Assembly (NCBI GenBank): GCA_965153355.1
Contig: OZ231126.1
Location: 47,120,001 to 47,184,000, forward strand
DNA length: 64,000 bases
From: Flaccisagitta enflata
Taxonomy: Eukaryota > Chaetognatha > Sagittoidea > Aphragmophora
Direction: 5' to 3'
A program made the translations under genes and the position numbers. Below, piece after piece: positions 33,791 to 46,833 of the stretch. Position 1 is the first letter of the stretch, and each line of letters opens with the position of its first letter. A model generated the notes under the pieces. That model had not been told where the DNA came from, did not search any database, and worked only from the letters and a program-made list of their open reading frames with translations.

Positions 33791-34707
33791 ACTTAAGGTT
33801 TGCTTATTTGAGTACTAATGTCAGGCCAAGCAGCAATCTCAAAAATGGGATGAACGTAGCACTAAGGTTGGAAACAATTTGACTGTTGGGCTCACATATA
33901 TGGACACACAGAGGATCATAGGGTTTCAGGCAGATGACACTGAAGGATGTGCGCTAGGTTGAGACCTGCGTAGCCTGGGTCCTGGAGTTGGAACCAGGCA
34001 CAGGGGTGAGCGGACCCCCTCAAGCAGCTAACAGCTGTCCTCACATGTCCCAAAAGAAGGTGCACCAGGAGAGGATCGACCCTGGGGCCATGTGGTCATG
34101 GGGCCAAAGGTAGTCAAAAGTGGTGTCAAAGTTCTTCTTAATTTCTTTGAGAAATCATTAAACACAGCCCATATCCCAGCCTTTGGGGGATTTGAGCCTT
34201 AAGACTGGGATTTTGGCCTCAAGGCTGAGATATTGGCCTAGAGACTGGGATATGGGCCTAGAGGGGGGTGCGGAGAAGGAAAAGGAAAAGGAGAAGGAAA
34301 AAATCCCCATATTTGTGAAAGCATAGGTCATCTAGCCCTTTGGGGCCACTGCCCTGCACCCCAATCTGCACCCAACTACAATCATGACCTACTTTAGCAG
34401 TACACAGGTACCTCTGACCATCTAACGCTTTTGCGACTATTTCATCATTGGCATGGATTTTGATGATGATCCCTAAAGGATTCTGAAATTAGTCATCCAA
34501 GGATCGCACATGGTCAGTGGTACCCAAAGACCTGCTTGGAGTGATCAGCTGAAGAAGTGAGGTGAGAGCAGGGCAGCGGCGGCAAAGGGCCAATGTACTG
34601 TAGAACACAAGGAAGAATTTCCAGATGTCCTGAGAAGTCACATTTGAGGGCCGCTGCCCAAAAAAGAAGGATAATTCTCAGCAGGCAATTATTCATGCAG
34701 ATCTACA
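33791..34707. other. Spacer between 18-bp arrays
   Basis: Holds GGCCTAGAGACTGGGATATG repeats near 34170-34260 and a GGAAAAGGAAAAGGAGAAGG stretch at 34275-34300. I see no gene. Confidence 0.4.
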
Positions 34708-35350
34708 GTTGGCCCACCTTGAGGCGCCGGCCCATGATGAGGCGCCTGCCAACCTTGAGTAGCTGGCCCACCTTGAGTCGCCGGCCCACCTTGGGTTGCC
34801 TGGCCACCAAGTTGCCAGCCCACCTCAAGTCGCCGGCCCATCTCAAGTCGCCGGCCCACCTAAAGTCGCTGGCCTACCTCAAGTCGCTGGCCCACCTCAA
34901 GTCGCCGGCCCACCTCAAGTCGCCGGCCCACCTCAAGTCGCCGACCCACCTCAAGTCGCCGGCCCACCTCAAGTCGCCGGCCCACCTCAAGTCACCGGCC
35001 CACCTCAAGTCACCAGCCCACCTCAAATCCACCGCACCTTGAGTCGCCGACCCACCTTGAGTCGCCGGCCCACCTCAAGTAGCCGGCCCACCTCAAGTCG
35101 CCAGCCCACCTCAAGTCGCCAGCCCATCTCAAGTCGCCGGCCCATCTCAAGTCGCCGGCCCACCCCAAGTCGCCAGCCCACCTCAAGTCGCCGGCCCACC
35201 TCAAGTCGCCGGCCCACCTCAAGTCGCCGGCCCACCTCAAGTTGCTGGTCCACCTTTAGTCAGCCACCCACCTTGTTTGGGCGGCCCACCTACAGTCAAC
35301 CGCCCACCTCCAGTGGCTGGCCCACCTTGAGTTGGCGGCCTACCTAGGGT
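34708..35350. repeat. 18-bp minisatellite, array 3 (opposite orientation)
   Basis: Units of CCCACCTCAAGTCGCCGG, the reverse complement of the array 1/2 unit. A few weaker units continue to about 35.54 kb. Confidence 0.9.
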
Positions 35351-35679
35351 CCATAGCCCACCTCAGATCCGTAGCTGCATTAGATCTGCAGTACCCCTTT
35401 GGTCCACAGACTTGTGTCATGTCAGCAGAACACCATGAGTCGGCAGCCCACCATGAGTTGGCAGCCTACCTTAGGTCAGCAGTCCCCCTTTGGTCTGCAG
35501 CTCCACTTGGTTCGCAGCTGCCCTTGGATCCACAGCCCCCTCACACCAGTTTACTTGGAACAAACCCTATTTGGCCACTGCCAAAAAAGGCCAACACTTA
35601 TAAGTCGCGGCCAGACTCTTAATACAATCCTTTTTAATTGACTCAATCAACAGGAATTACTAAATTTATACAAATGTCT

Positions 35680-37045
35680 GTCGGGACACAATGTTGGGAC
35701 ACAATGTTGGGACACATTGTAGGGACACATTGTAGGGATACATATTTGGGACACAATGTCGGGACACAATGTCGGGACGCAGTGTCTGGACGCAGTGTCG
35801 GGATGCAATGTCGGGATGCAATGTCGGGACCCAATGTCAGGATGCAATGTTGGGATGCAATGTCAAGACGCAATGTCGGGACACAAAGTTGGGATGCAAT
35901 GTTGTGACGCAATGTCGGGACTCAATGTCACAACACAATGTTGGGATACAATGTCAGGACACAATGTTGGGAAACAATGTCGGGTCACAATGTTGTGAAG
36001 CAATGTTGGGACACAAAGTTGGGGCACAATGTCATGACGCAATGTCGGGACACAATGTCGGGACGCAATGTTGTGACCTGGGTTGGCAAAAAAGCCACTT
36101 TTTTGAAAAAAACCAATTTTAGCCGGCTAAAATGGATTAAACCGGCTAAAATACTGTGTTTTTTCAAACGCCGGATTTTTTCAAAAACGCGAAGAAGCAG
36201 CAATCAGTATAAATATGATAAAATAATGTTGATACATAGTTCTAGATGAGGAAAAAAGCTATACTGGACCTTGTTAGCAATGGAATCAATAACAGTTGGA
36301 GCTGCAGTCACCTTTTGATGTTTCTCACCTGATCTATCCTAAGTCACGGTTTCATCCAATGATGAAGAGTAAGAGAAATGATCAGGGATATGATCAGGGA
36401 AATGATCAGAGAAACGATCAGAGAAATGATCAGAGATTGTGATTCAATTCATGATTAAATAAATAAAATATGATAAATTTGATGATATATCAATAAGGCG
36501 CATTTTTGAAAAAAAATTAGGAACTTTCCCCTGCCACTGGCAACACGGATAGTTAAAGAGAGAAAAAAGAGGTGTATGATTTTGAGAGGAAAACAAAAAA
36601 AAAGGTGTATGATTTTGAGAGGAAAACAATTGAATAAACAATTGAGAAAAAAAATTTGTTGAAAAAAAAAATTAGGTTTTTCGGGAAATTTTGGATTTTT
36701 GGTGATTTTACAAAATTTTTTTGAAAAAAGCCAATTTTAGCCGGCTTTTTTCAAAAATCGTTTGAAAAAAACCAATTTAATCCAGCCGGTTTAATCCGGC
36801 TTTTTTCAAGTGGCTAAAATTAGTGTGCCAACCCAGGTTGTGACGCAATGTTGTGACGCAATGTTGTGACGCAATGTTGGGACGCAATGTCGAGATGCAA
36901 TGTTCAAACACAATGTTGGGACGCAATGTAAAGACGCAATGTCAAATGCAATATCTGGACGCAACATTGGGACACAATGTCTGGACACAATGTCGGGACA
37001 CAATGTCAGGACACAATGTTGGGACACAATGTTGGGACACCACAA
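35680..37045. repeat. 13-bp GGGACACAATGTT minisatellite split by a transposon
   Basis: The array runs 35680-36077 and 36837-37045 with the hAT-like element between. A partial family-1 start (GGCCAACACTTATAAGTCGC, 35586) precedes it. Because 13 is not divisible by 3, all frames give 13-residue periodic peptides. Confidence 0.88.
36078..36836. mobile_element. hAT-like miniature element inserted in a 13-bp minisatellite
   Basis: The ends are CTGGGTTGGCA at 36078 and TGCCAACCCAG ending at 36836. GTTGTGAC is duplicated at 36070-36077 and 36837-36844. Subterminal AACCAATTTTAGCCGGC motifs repeat in both orientations. Insertion split one 13-bp array into two parts (35680-36077 and 36837-37045). Confidence 0.85.
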
Positions 37046-37372
37046 AGAAACTTCCCCCATTGGCGTAATGGACATTTGCGCTAGGGGCCTCCTTCACCAG
37101 CGCTTGTGTGTTTCTGGCCTCATTGCCCTAGTTCCTATCTGGCTTTTGCAAACATGCTATCTTAGGCGCAGTTAGTTTTCTTAGCGCATTAGCGCACCAA
37201 GACATAAGCGCATTAGCGCAAGTTTATTTCCTGGTTGCTCTCTGTCCCAGAACAGTAGACACATTGTTTTAAGGGTTAAGACTTCATGGAATGAGTTGAA
37301 GAAGTTCATAGGAGTGCGCTTGTGTTTGTTTATGCGTGTATGAGTGTGTGTTTGTTCATGCGTTAGAGCCAA

Positions 37373-37404
<32 letters not shown>

Positions 37405-37811
37405 AAAGAAAGAAAGAAAGAAAAAGTTAAAAAAGAAAAGTTAAAAAAAAAAAAAAAAAAGAAAAAAAGAGAGAGAAAAGCAAGCAGACAGACAAACACA
37501 AATATTCCGATTTCAGACAGAGAGGCACAGACATACAGACAGACAAACACAAAAACAGAATTACAACTTTGAGGTCTTACAGAGAGAAAAAAGATAAAAA
37601 CAGACAAAATTGCAAAAAAGACAGAAAAGATTTATAGCAAAAAAAGACAGAAAAAGACTAGCAGTGACAGACATACACATCCATGCTTCTCTCTGCTTAC
37701 TAAAGACTAGATTCATTGCCTTTGAGTCTCAACTTCTCCAAAAAGCTCTTGAAACTGCTGATACTGTTTTCAGAAATTAGGCGCAGTAAATGGCAAGGGG
37801 AATCACATTCG
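37046..37811. other. Low-complexity spacer
   Basis: GCGCATTAGCGCAAG-like words at 37180-37220, short GA/GAAA runs (37373-37480) and CAGACAGACAAACAC stretches. I see no gene. Confidence 0.4.
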
Positions 37812-38470
37812 GCCAGGAATCTCAATGGAAAAAATCTCAATTTTAAGGGTTATGAAAAAAAAAGAATGGACCCATCCCAGATTTTTGCACAGGGGACCTA
37901 AAAAGGCTGTAGAACAAGATTCTGATGTTCATTTATTCCTTGAGCCAAAAAAAAAAAGAAACGGGTTTTAGTGCAAAAAACAGCTATTTTTCCTAAAAAA
38001 ATGGCATTAAATGAAATATTTTGGCCCTTTTTTTTGCAGAAACATAAAGTACCAATAGTAATTGATATTTGAGTGAATGTAGAACAATTTTTGATAGGTC
38101 TATGAGGTTCAAAAATAGTATTAAAATGCTCAAAAATGAAGAAATGACCTAAGCATTAAAAAATCGTCAAAACTGATGATTTGGAACAGTTTCTTAGGGA
38201 AAAATATGCTGTCAGTATGAATTTCATCGATTTACTGAAAAAAACATGGCCGTGATAAGCGAAAAACGCAAAACCGCAATATGCAAATGAGATCAAAGTG
38301 CGATTTTTGCAAAAAATGGCAAAACATGTTTTTTCTTTTTATAGAAGCTGAACACAATAGAATATTGAGTACTTACCTTTCCAAAGCCATTTATTGCAAA
38401 AACCGCACTTTGACCTCATTTGCATATGACGCAATGAAAATTACCATAGAATTTGCTACCCGAGCTAGAT
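37812..38470. mobile_element. Partial copy of foldback element V
   Basis: CGGCCAGGAATCTCAATGGA, GGACCCATCCCAGATTTTTG and GGCAAAACATGTTTTTTCTT match element V in order. One arm plus the centre is present, and the second arm is missing after about 38440. Confidence 0.65.
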
Positions 38471-38660
38471 AAGTCATGAAATTTATAAGATGAAATTTAA
38501 TGACAATTTTTGTTTTTATGTTTTCAATTAAACTGTCAACAGCCATATTTTGCATGAATTGACTCGCATATGCCAGTTCTAAATCCCAATCCTTCATTTT
38601 ACAGCTGAAAAAATATGCGAAATTCAGTAAAAAACTTATCTTGTCAATGGACCATGGCTG

Positions 38661-38802
38661 ATTGAAAATTTTAAATTTGCATAGAAAATCAAAATATCAT
38701 CAAAACAAAAACATAGCGCGATTCCTAAAACATATACTAAGGGCGCTATGTTCTTATTTTAATGATATTTAGATTTTTTATGCAAATTTAAAATTTTCAG
38801 TG
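38661..38802. repeat. 142-bp imperfect palindrome
   Basis: GAAAATTTTAAATTTGCATA on the left is mirrored by TATGCAAATTTAAAATTTTC on the right. CATAGCGC and GCGCTATG flank the loop near 38720-38750. Confidence 0.6.
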
Positions 38803-39069
38803 AGCAGTTACTAAAATGATTGTCGCCATTTTTTTCTTTTCTTAGTCTCATCAGAATCGAATTTCCTTCAATCTTTTCGCATTTTTGTCATTTGACAGTG
38901 ACAGATCGATTTCCACATGTAAGTTGACACGTTTAGGTACAAAAAAATAAACACAAGCATTGACCTAAGCAAAAATAGTAAAGTGTATGGTAACTTTGTC
39001 CTCGAGGTATGGACAGCCTGTGGCCAGCCCAAATCCAGCCCAAATCCAGCCAAGAACCTTTTATCTGCT

Positions 39070-40050
39070 TCAGCACTACTCCAGCTCCCGCTAGTTCCTC
39101 TCCCGCGGCTCCTGCTTAGCTTATTCCCGTGCTGCTGCTCCCATTAATTCCTCTCCCGCAGCTTCCGTTTCAGTAGCTCCCGTTTCAGTAGCTCCCGCTC
39201 CATCAACTCCCGCTCCATCAACTCCCGCTCCAGCAACTCCCGCTCCAGCAACTCCCGCCTCCACTCCTGCTCCCGCCCCTCACGCACCCGCAACTCCCGC
39301 AGTCGCAACTCATGTTCCGTAACTCCCGCTCCCGCTCCTCCTGCTCCTCTCGCTCCAGTACCTCCCGCTCCCGCTCCTCCCACTTCTGCTCCTCCCTCTC
39401 CCGCTCCTCCCGCTCCCGCAACTCCTGCTCCTGCTCCTCCCGCACCCGCAACTCCCGCTCCTGTTCCTCCTCTAGCTCCTTTACCTTCTGCTCCTCCCGC
39501 TCCCGCTCCTCCCGCTCCTGCAATTCCCGCTCCTACAACTCCTACTCCTACTCCTCCCTCTCCCGCTCCTCCCTCTCCCGCTGCTCCCGCACCCCCCCCT
39601 CCCACTCCAGCACCTCCCGCTCCAGCAACTCCCGCTCCCGCAACTCCCGCTCCTCCTGCTCCTCTTGCTCTGGTACTTCCCGCTCCTCCTGCTCCCGCTC
39701 CGCCCGCTCCAGCCTGCTCCCGCTCCTCCCGCTCCAGAAACTCCAGCTCCGGTATCTCCCACTCCCGCTCCTCCCGCTCCAGAAACTCCTGCTCCGGTAT
39801 CTCCCACTCCCGCTCATCCCTCTCCCGCACCTCCCGCTCCAAAAACTCCTGCTCCGGTATCTCCCACTCCCGCTCCTCCGCTCCCGCTCCTCCGCTCCAG
39901 CTCTGTCTTGTGTCTCCCTCCACATCCTCCACGCTCCCGCTCCTCCGCTCCGAAAGCCTGTCCGCGATATCCTCCCGCTCCCGCTCCCGCTCCTCCCGCT
40001 TAGAAACCCTGCTCCGGTGTCTCCCTCCACCTTCTCCAATCCCTGACTCC
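39070..40050. repeat. CTCCCGCTCC minisatellite
   Basis: 9-18-bp units of CTCCCGCTCCTCCCGCTCCAG, with higher-order blocks such as CTCCGGTATCTCCCACTC at about 54-75-bp spacing (39730-39870). The long Glu/Arg-rich minus-strand frame is a by-product. Confidence 0.8.
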
Positions 40051-40239
40051 CGCTTTAGCCACCCCCAACTCCCGCATCCGCAATTCCGCCCCCACTTCCT
40101 CTGCCTCAACTTCCCCCACTCCCGCTTATTCCTCTCCCACCACCGATGAATTCCCCACGAATCCTTCGCCTCGGAATTCAGCGCCTAGATTCCACCGCCT
40201 CGGAATTCAGCGCCGCACCGATCCCACCGCCTCAGGAAT

Positions 40240-40302
40240 CATTCGCCCCCCCCCCGACGAAGCAAGGTTTAGAGTCGCGTAGCACGCGACAAAAAATAGT
40301 AT
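40240..40302 (+). mobile_element. Family-1 repeat, 3' end only
   Basis: GACGAAGCAAGGTTTAGAGT precedes the stem GTCGCG/CGCGAC around a TAGCA loop and then an A-run. The CTCCCGCTCC array upstream (39070-40050) may belong to it. Confidence 0.6.
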
Positions 40303-40744
40303 TCATGACTCAAGTTGTCATTATTATCGTAGTAACATTTAGTTTGAACTAGAATCCTTCGATCCCTCCATCCATCTCAGAACAAAAGGAAGTGATTATT
40401 GACTCGGTAATCGTCACAGCTGATTGCCCAGTCATCATCATCGACATTCACGCTTCATCGTCATCAAGGAGATACTGAATATTCATGCTAAACTAGAAAA
40501 TACAAAAAGAGTAAAAAGGATTGAAAAATACTTATAGTGTTCATCCAAAGGAAGCAACTATCTTTGCCTCCTACGTCAAGCGATTCACTGATGAATAAGT
40601 TTGGTTCCTCTTCCCGTGATATCCATCTCATCCTTGTCTGCTTTTCAGATGTTCTTTGCTCTTCCTTTCCACTTACTCAAGTGTATCGCAACTTACCCGT
40701 TTCTAACGTCAAATCTGACCGCTAATTCAGGTTGGCTGTGTTCT

Positions 40745-41090
40745 TACTGATGGCGACAACAACTTCAGCGGCGGCGGCGTCGACGGCGGCGACGGCGGCG
40801 ACGACGACGGCGGCTGTGACGGCGGCGACGGCGGCAGTAGCGACGACGACGACAACGACGACGACGACGATGATGAGCAAAATGTATTAGCAACAACAGC
40901 AATAAGCGTAGCTAACAGCAACAAATAACAGTAACAACAGCAACAAAACAGCGGCAGCCTTAACAGCAAAACAGCAATAGCAACCCCAGCAATGCCAGCA
41001 ACAGCATCATGTTAACGACAACCATAACATGCAGCAGCAGCAACCTTAACAGCAGCAACAGCAGCAGCAGCAACAGCAACCGGCAACAGG
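40745..41090. repeat. Trinucleotide-rich tract (GCGACGGCG, then CAGCAA)
   Basis: GGCGGCGACGGCGGCGACGA repeats to about 40880, then imperfect AACAGCAGCAAC units to about 41090. Confidence 0.8.
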
Positions 41091-41193
41091 ACTGGAGGAA
41101 GAAGGCGCATGGTTGATAGACGCAAAAAACAAAAAACAAACAAATAACAAAATAAATCAATTATTATTTGTCAATTTCAAAATTCATGCATTT

Positions 41194-41309
<116 letters not shown>

Positions 41310-41697
41310 TACAGAAGAGATTTTCCTTTTTGCTACCCGTCTTTTCATTGGTCAATTCCTTTTTGATACGCGCTCGATGGTGTGGGCGGACGGGCGGGCG
41401 GATGGACGGGCAGGATGGGCAGACGGACAGATGGACGGACGGGCTGATGAGACCAGCCCTCTGCCAAGTTGTCCATATTCACACTTTATATTTTATCATT
41501 TGCTTTGGCTGTTATATCAAAAAGAGCTGGTTTTGTTTTTCAGTTTGTCCGTAAGAGGATAATTTTTTTTTACAAGAGACAATTAAAAAGATTTTTTAAA
41601 AATTTTTCAATCTAGATCAATCCTTGGTCTGTATCTCATACGGTTTAGAAGAGAAAGAGTGCAAAGAGAAGCACTATATTGCCCCTAAAATGTTTAA

Positions 41698-42325
41698 GTC
41701 TTTAGTTGCCGACACGCATCTCTATAAGTGGCATTGTCTGTACATTGCTCTGTCCGTCTATTAATTGGTCCATAGAGGTGATCGAGTCAAATTACCAGCC
41801 TGCATATAATTGGACCCCTCTGGTGAAGTTTGGAGATGGGGAAGGAAATCAAAGGGGGAAAAAGAGAAAAAAAGAAAATTGGGGGTAATTATAACTATAT
41901 AAATACTGATTAATAATCAGTGATTATTAAACACAATTCACCAATATTCAAACCTTAACTACACTGTTTTATTGCCTTATGAGAGGAAGAAAATTACTCT
42001 AGATTTCAAAACATTAGAATTGCTTCACGGGAAAATCCAAGGGAGGAAGTCCAAAAGTGACTCAATTTTATACACCCCTGAGTCGAAAAAAAAAGAAAAA
42101 AAATGAGTTGGGTTTGGAGTGTGGATGAGGGTTGGATGCCCCTGTCCACCCATCCGCAACAATATTGTGAACCCGCGTGACTTATTACATAGCGATTGCG
42201 AAACTCAAATGGACCATGTCTTCACACCCATAGATCTTAGATCGATAAAGATAGGGGTCAATGTCCACGGGACTGACCATGACAACCCTTCTTAGTACCC
42301 CAGGCCGTGTATCCGGCCTTGTTAA
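41698..42325 (-). mobile_element. Family-1 repeat, reverse orientation
   Basis: TTTAGTTGCCGACACGCATC start and CGTGTATCCGGCCTTGTTAA end. The interior has ATGCCCCTGTCCACCCATCC and AT-rich filler. Confidence 0.65.
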
Positions 42326-42329
42326 TTCA

Positions 42330-42690
42330 TTGGAGTCACGGATGCACGGCTACTCGGTTCGCGTGCGGGTGGGCGGGAGCCATATTTGAAGTCACTAGAC
42401 CATGAGGGCATTAGCAGTGTGGTCATATTACAAGATTCATAAAAAAGTAAAATGTGAACAACAGACTTACAGACTCTGATCGACCAATGGACAAAGCGGG
42501 GTGTAGATTTGCGCAGCACGCGACTAAATAACAAGGCCGGATACACGTCTACCCCAGTCGCATGCAGAAGTTCACTAGGCAGGAGCAGTGAGGTAAAAAA
42601 ATGAAATTCATGAATAAAGTAAAAGTGTTACTGACAGAACAACAAACTGACCAACTGACCGACCGATGGAAGGACGGACAAAGTTTTTTC
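42330..42690 (+). mobile_element. Two family-1 repeats head to tail
   Basis: The first copy (to 42530) ends GCGCAGCACGCGACTAAATA. The second starts at once with CAAGGCCGGATACACGTCTA and stops after GGAAGGACGGACAAAG without a hairpin. Confidence 0.65.
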
Positions 42691-42939
42691 TAAAATTCAT
42701 AGGCAAAATTAACCTTTCAAAAGAGTTTCTTTTTTGTTTTTGTTTTTTTTTTTTTTTTAGTTGTATGGCAAGTTATCAGAAATTCTAAAATTTCTTGTGG
42801 TGACAGATTGATACCATGAGGGAACTTTAACGCCATGTATCTTCAATTCTCACGAAATGACTAAATTTCTGTGTTTTCCTTTCTCTCTGTGCATACCCTT
42901 CTTACATCCATTGCCTCATCATTTCCTTTGATTTCTTTT

Positions 42940-43056
42940 GTTTGTTTGTTTGTTTGTTTGTTTGTTTGTTTTTTTCTTTCTTTCTTTCTTTCTTTCTTTC
43001 TTTTTCTTTTCTTTTTCTTTTTCTTTTTTTCTTTTTTCTTTTTTTTTTCTTTTAGT
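42940..43056. repeat. TTTG/TTTC tetranucleotide repeat
   Basis: (TTTG)n, then (TTTC)n, then T-rich sequence. Confidence 0.9.
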
Positions 43057-43288
43057 ACAGCCCTGCCCCTTGATAACGGCCCCATAGGGACCATTCAATT
43101 TTTGCCTTTATCGCGGGGCACCGTTATCATGAAACGCTATTTTACTAGCTGATTGTTTTTACCGTAGCATTCATTATTTCGTAATTTACTTGATGTTTGA
43201 ATGTTTCTTTTCTTTTTCAATGAATGATTTAGATATTTGATAAAAAGTATACTGCCGTTTTGCCAATAGAGAAAAAACTACAAAATTT

Positions 43289-44396
43289 CTTATACGGCCA
43301 GAAGTCTCACTTGCAAAATTCTTTAAAAAAAAAAAAAAAAAATGGACCCATCCCAGATTTTTGCACAGGGGACTTAAAAAGGCTGTAGAACAAGATTCTG
43401 ATGTTCATTTTGACCTGACTTGAGCCAAAAAAAAAAGAAACGGTTTTTATTGCAAGAAACGGCTATTTTTCCTAAAAAAATAGTATAAAATGAAATTTTT
43501 TTGACTTTTTTTTTACAGAAACATAGTCCCAATAGTAATTGATATTTGAGTGACTCTAGAACAATTTTGAATCGGTCTATGAGGTTCAAAAATAGCATTA
43601 AAATGCTCAAAAATGAAGAAATGACCTAAAAATTAAAAAATTGTCAAAACTGATGTTTTGGAACAGTTTCTTAGGGTAAAATATGCTGTCAGTATGAATT
43701 TCATCGATTTACTTAAAAAAACATGGCCGTGATAAGCGAAAAACGCACAACCGCAATATGCAAATGAGGTCAAAGTGCGGTTTTTTTTTTTTTTTTTTGC
43801 AAAAAATGGCTTTGGAAAGGTAAGTACTCAATATTTTATTGTGTTTAGCTTCTATAAAAAGAAAAAACATGTTTTGCCATTTTTTGCAAAAATCGCACTT
43901 TGATCTCATTTGCATATTGCGGTTTTGCGTTTTTCGCTTATCACGGCCATGTTATTTTAAGTAAATCGATGAAATTCATACTGACAGCATATTTTTTCCC
44001 TAAGAAACTGTTCCAAATCATCAGTTTTGACGATTTTTTAATTCTTAGGTCATTTCTTCATTTTTGAGCATTCAAATGCTATTTTTGAACCTCATAGACC
44101 TATTAAAAATTGTTCTACATTCACTCAAATATCAATTACTATTGGTACTTTATGTTTCTGCAAACAAAAGGGCCAAAATATTTCATTTAATGCCATTTTT
44201 TTAGGAAAAATAGCTGTTTTTTGCACTAAAACCCGTTTCTTTTTTTTTTTGGCTCAAGTTAGGTCAAAATGAACATCAGAAACTTGTTCTACAGCCTTTT
44301 TAGGTCCCCTGTGCAAAAATCTGGGATGGGTCCATTTTTTTTTTTCATAACCCTTAAAATTGAGATTTTCTCCATCGAGATTCCTGGCCGTATAAG
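43289..44396. mobile_element. Foldback element V (1.1-kb palindrome)
   Basis: Ends CTTATACGGCCAG (43289) and CTGGCCGTATAAG (44384-44396). The arms mirror each other for about 500 bp, including ATGGACCCATCCCAGATTTT at 43344 and its complement near 44317. The central loop is around 43.79-43.85 kb. Confidence 0.75.
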
Positions 44397-44754
44397 ATTG
44401 AAAATATCATGCTTTATAGAAGGCTGTGCCTTATTAGCGGGTGCGCTATAGCGATGTTCGACTGTACTTATCACATTTGTACACGAGGTAAAAATTGCAT
44501 GATAGTGGGTTGATGAAAAAAGATGTGCTTCGTGGGAAGAGAGGTGGGAAAAAGAATCGCCCGTGACATTTTTAAGACGCGAAAAATAAGACTGAAGCTC
44601 ATGAATTTTTTTGCAATGTCTCTGACATTGAGATTGGACTGTGAGAAGCGATGGAAGGGTGTGGGTAACAAGTCTCGATTCTGAAAGGTTAACAGGTGAA
44701 TCGATTGATCGAAAATTCTTCATGAGAGCTACCAAAAAAAAAAAAAAAAAAAAA

Positions 44755-45281
44755 AAGAGAGAAAGAAAGAGAGTGAGAAAAAGAGAGCGAGAAACAGACT
44801 GATGTGACAAAGAGACACTGACAGAACGGCGGCCTGACAAAAAAAAAACTGACAAAACGGAAAAACTGACAGAAAGACACTGACGGAAAGTCAAACCGAC
44901 AGAAAGACACTGACACACATACAAACCGACACACATACAGACTGACAAACATAGAAACTGACACTGACAGAGAGACAGACTGACAGAAAGACCCAAAGAT
45001 GGAGTTAGGAATAACAAGACCTAAGTCGCGTGCATTGGAACTTTAAAAAAAAGTCAGGCAGATAGACAGACAAACGATTTTTTTTTTCAAAAAGACTTTT
45101 GAAACAGTCATTTTTTTCCAGTATTCACAGACATGAAAAACGCGATTAAAAAATCTCTAAAACGACTTTGTGACGAACAGACCGACGGACTGACGGACCG
45201 ACGGACCGACGGACCAACTGACCAACCGACCAACCGACCAAAAAGTGGCTTATACAGTCGCATAGCACGCGACTAAAAATA
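44755..45281 (+). mobile_element. Family-1 repeat with an AGACAGACTGACA array
   Basis: A long degenerate GACTGACAGAAAGACA tract leads to GACGGACCGACGGACCGACG and the end CAGTCGCATAGCACGCGACT/AAAAA. The start is not clear. Confidence 0.6.
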
Positions 45282-45347
45282 TGAATGCGCCATTACTTCT
45301 GATGAGTGGGAGATCTATTACCGTAGCGCATTGTTTGAAATAAGCAA

Positions 45348-46676
45348 GAGAAAAAATCTGAACAGTATCTGGGTCCGCGACGGAAGGGGGTTACAGATCA
45401 CCAATTCCATAAGATCGCTATGACCAAAAGATCGCTAACTCTGTAAGTTCGCTGAAACCAAAAAATCTTTACATTTAGAGCCTCCCTACAAAGTTTCATG
45501 CAAATCCGTTTAAAAATAGCAAAGTTATGCACGTTTTTCACTTTTAAGCTAGGAGGGTGGTTAAGTGGTAGGCTGGTTTGGATAAATAGTGTGCAAATGT
45601 TGAGTTCTTCCATTTAGAGACTCCATACCAAGTTTCAACCAAATTGGTTGAAAAATGTCCAATTTATGCAAGTTTTTCACTTTTAGACCGGTAAGCTGGT
45701 TGGGTGGTAGGTCGGTTTGGCCAGTTGGCATGCTCAAACATAAATATATCACATACATGTGTTGAGTCTTTCCATTTAGAGACTCCATACCAAATTTCAA
45801 CCAAATTGGTTGAAAAACGCCAAAGTTATGCACATTTTTCACTTTTAGGCTGGTAGGCTGGTTGGGTGGTAGGCTGGTTTGACAGGATAAATAGTGTGCA
45901 TATGTTGAGTTCTTCCATTTAGAGACTCCATACCAAGTTTCAACCAAATCAGTTGAAAAATGACAAAGTTACAAAGTTTTTCAGGCGGTTGGCTGGTTGG
46001 GTGGTAGGTCGGTTTGGCGGTTAGCATGCTCAAATGCATATAAATCATATACATATGTTGAGGCCTTCCATTTAGAGACTCCATACCAAATTTCAGCCAA
46101 ATCGGTTGAAAAATGCCAAAGTTATGCACGTTTTTCACTTTTAGGCCAGTAGGCTGGTTGGGTGGTAGGCTGGTTTAACAGGATAAATAGTTTGCATATG
46201 CTGAGTCCTTCCATTTAGAGACTCCATAAGTTTCCAAATCAGTTGAAAAATGACAAAGTTAAGTTTTTCACTTTAGGCCGGTTGGCTGGTTGGGTGGTAG
46301 GTCGGTTTGGCCGGTTAGCATGCTCAAATGCATATAAATCATATACATGTTTGGGCCTTCCATTTAGAGACTCCATACCAAATTTCAGCAAATCGGTTGA
46401 AAAATACCAAAGTTATGCACATTTTTCACTTTTAGGCCGGTAGGCTGGTTGGGCCGGTTGGGTTGGTCGGATCATGAAAATCGGATAGGATGTAAAGCGC
46501 CTTACCCTAGTACAACTTCCCCCCAAATATCAACCAAATCGGTCAAAGCATAAAAAAGTTATCCATTTTTTAAAATCCGTAACAACGACGACAACGACAA
46601 CAACGACGACGACGACACCCACCCGCCTTGAATTATAGTCCGCGTCGGAATGATATTCCGTCGCGGACAAAAAAAA
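45348..46676 (+). mobile_element. Second family-2 hairpin-ended element
   Basis: The same start (GAGAAAAAATCTGAACAGTA), the same internal dimeric repeat with more units, a CGACGACGACGAC tract (46585-46617), and the same 31-bp hairpin at 46638-46668 followed by A. It is about 160 bp longer than the copy at 11853 because of its array. Confidence 0.75.
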
Positions 46677-46765
46677 AGACGGCTTATTGTGTTATGCTTT
46701 GCCATTTCCACGCTATGGTAACAGGAAATGATTGAATTGCTGAAAAGTGCCCCAATTGTGAGTTG

Positions 46766-46767
<2 letters not shown>

Positions 46768-46831
<64 letters not shown>
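46768..46831. repeat. CT microsatellite
   Basis: Perfect CT run, followed by imperfect CT to 46855. Confidence 0.95.

Positions 46832-46833
<2 letters not shown>

Noticed and set aside
39144-40109. 321-codon Glu/Arg/Gly-rich frame on the minus strand
   Set aside because: Caused by the CTCCCGCTCC array. Other frames in the same stretch are equally open.
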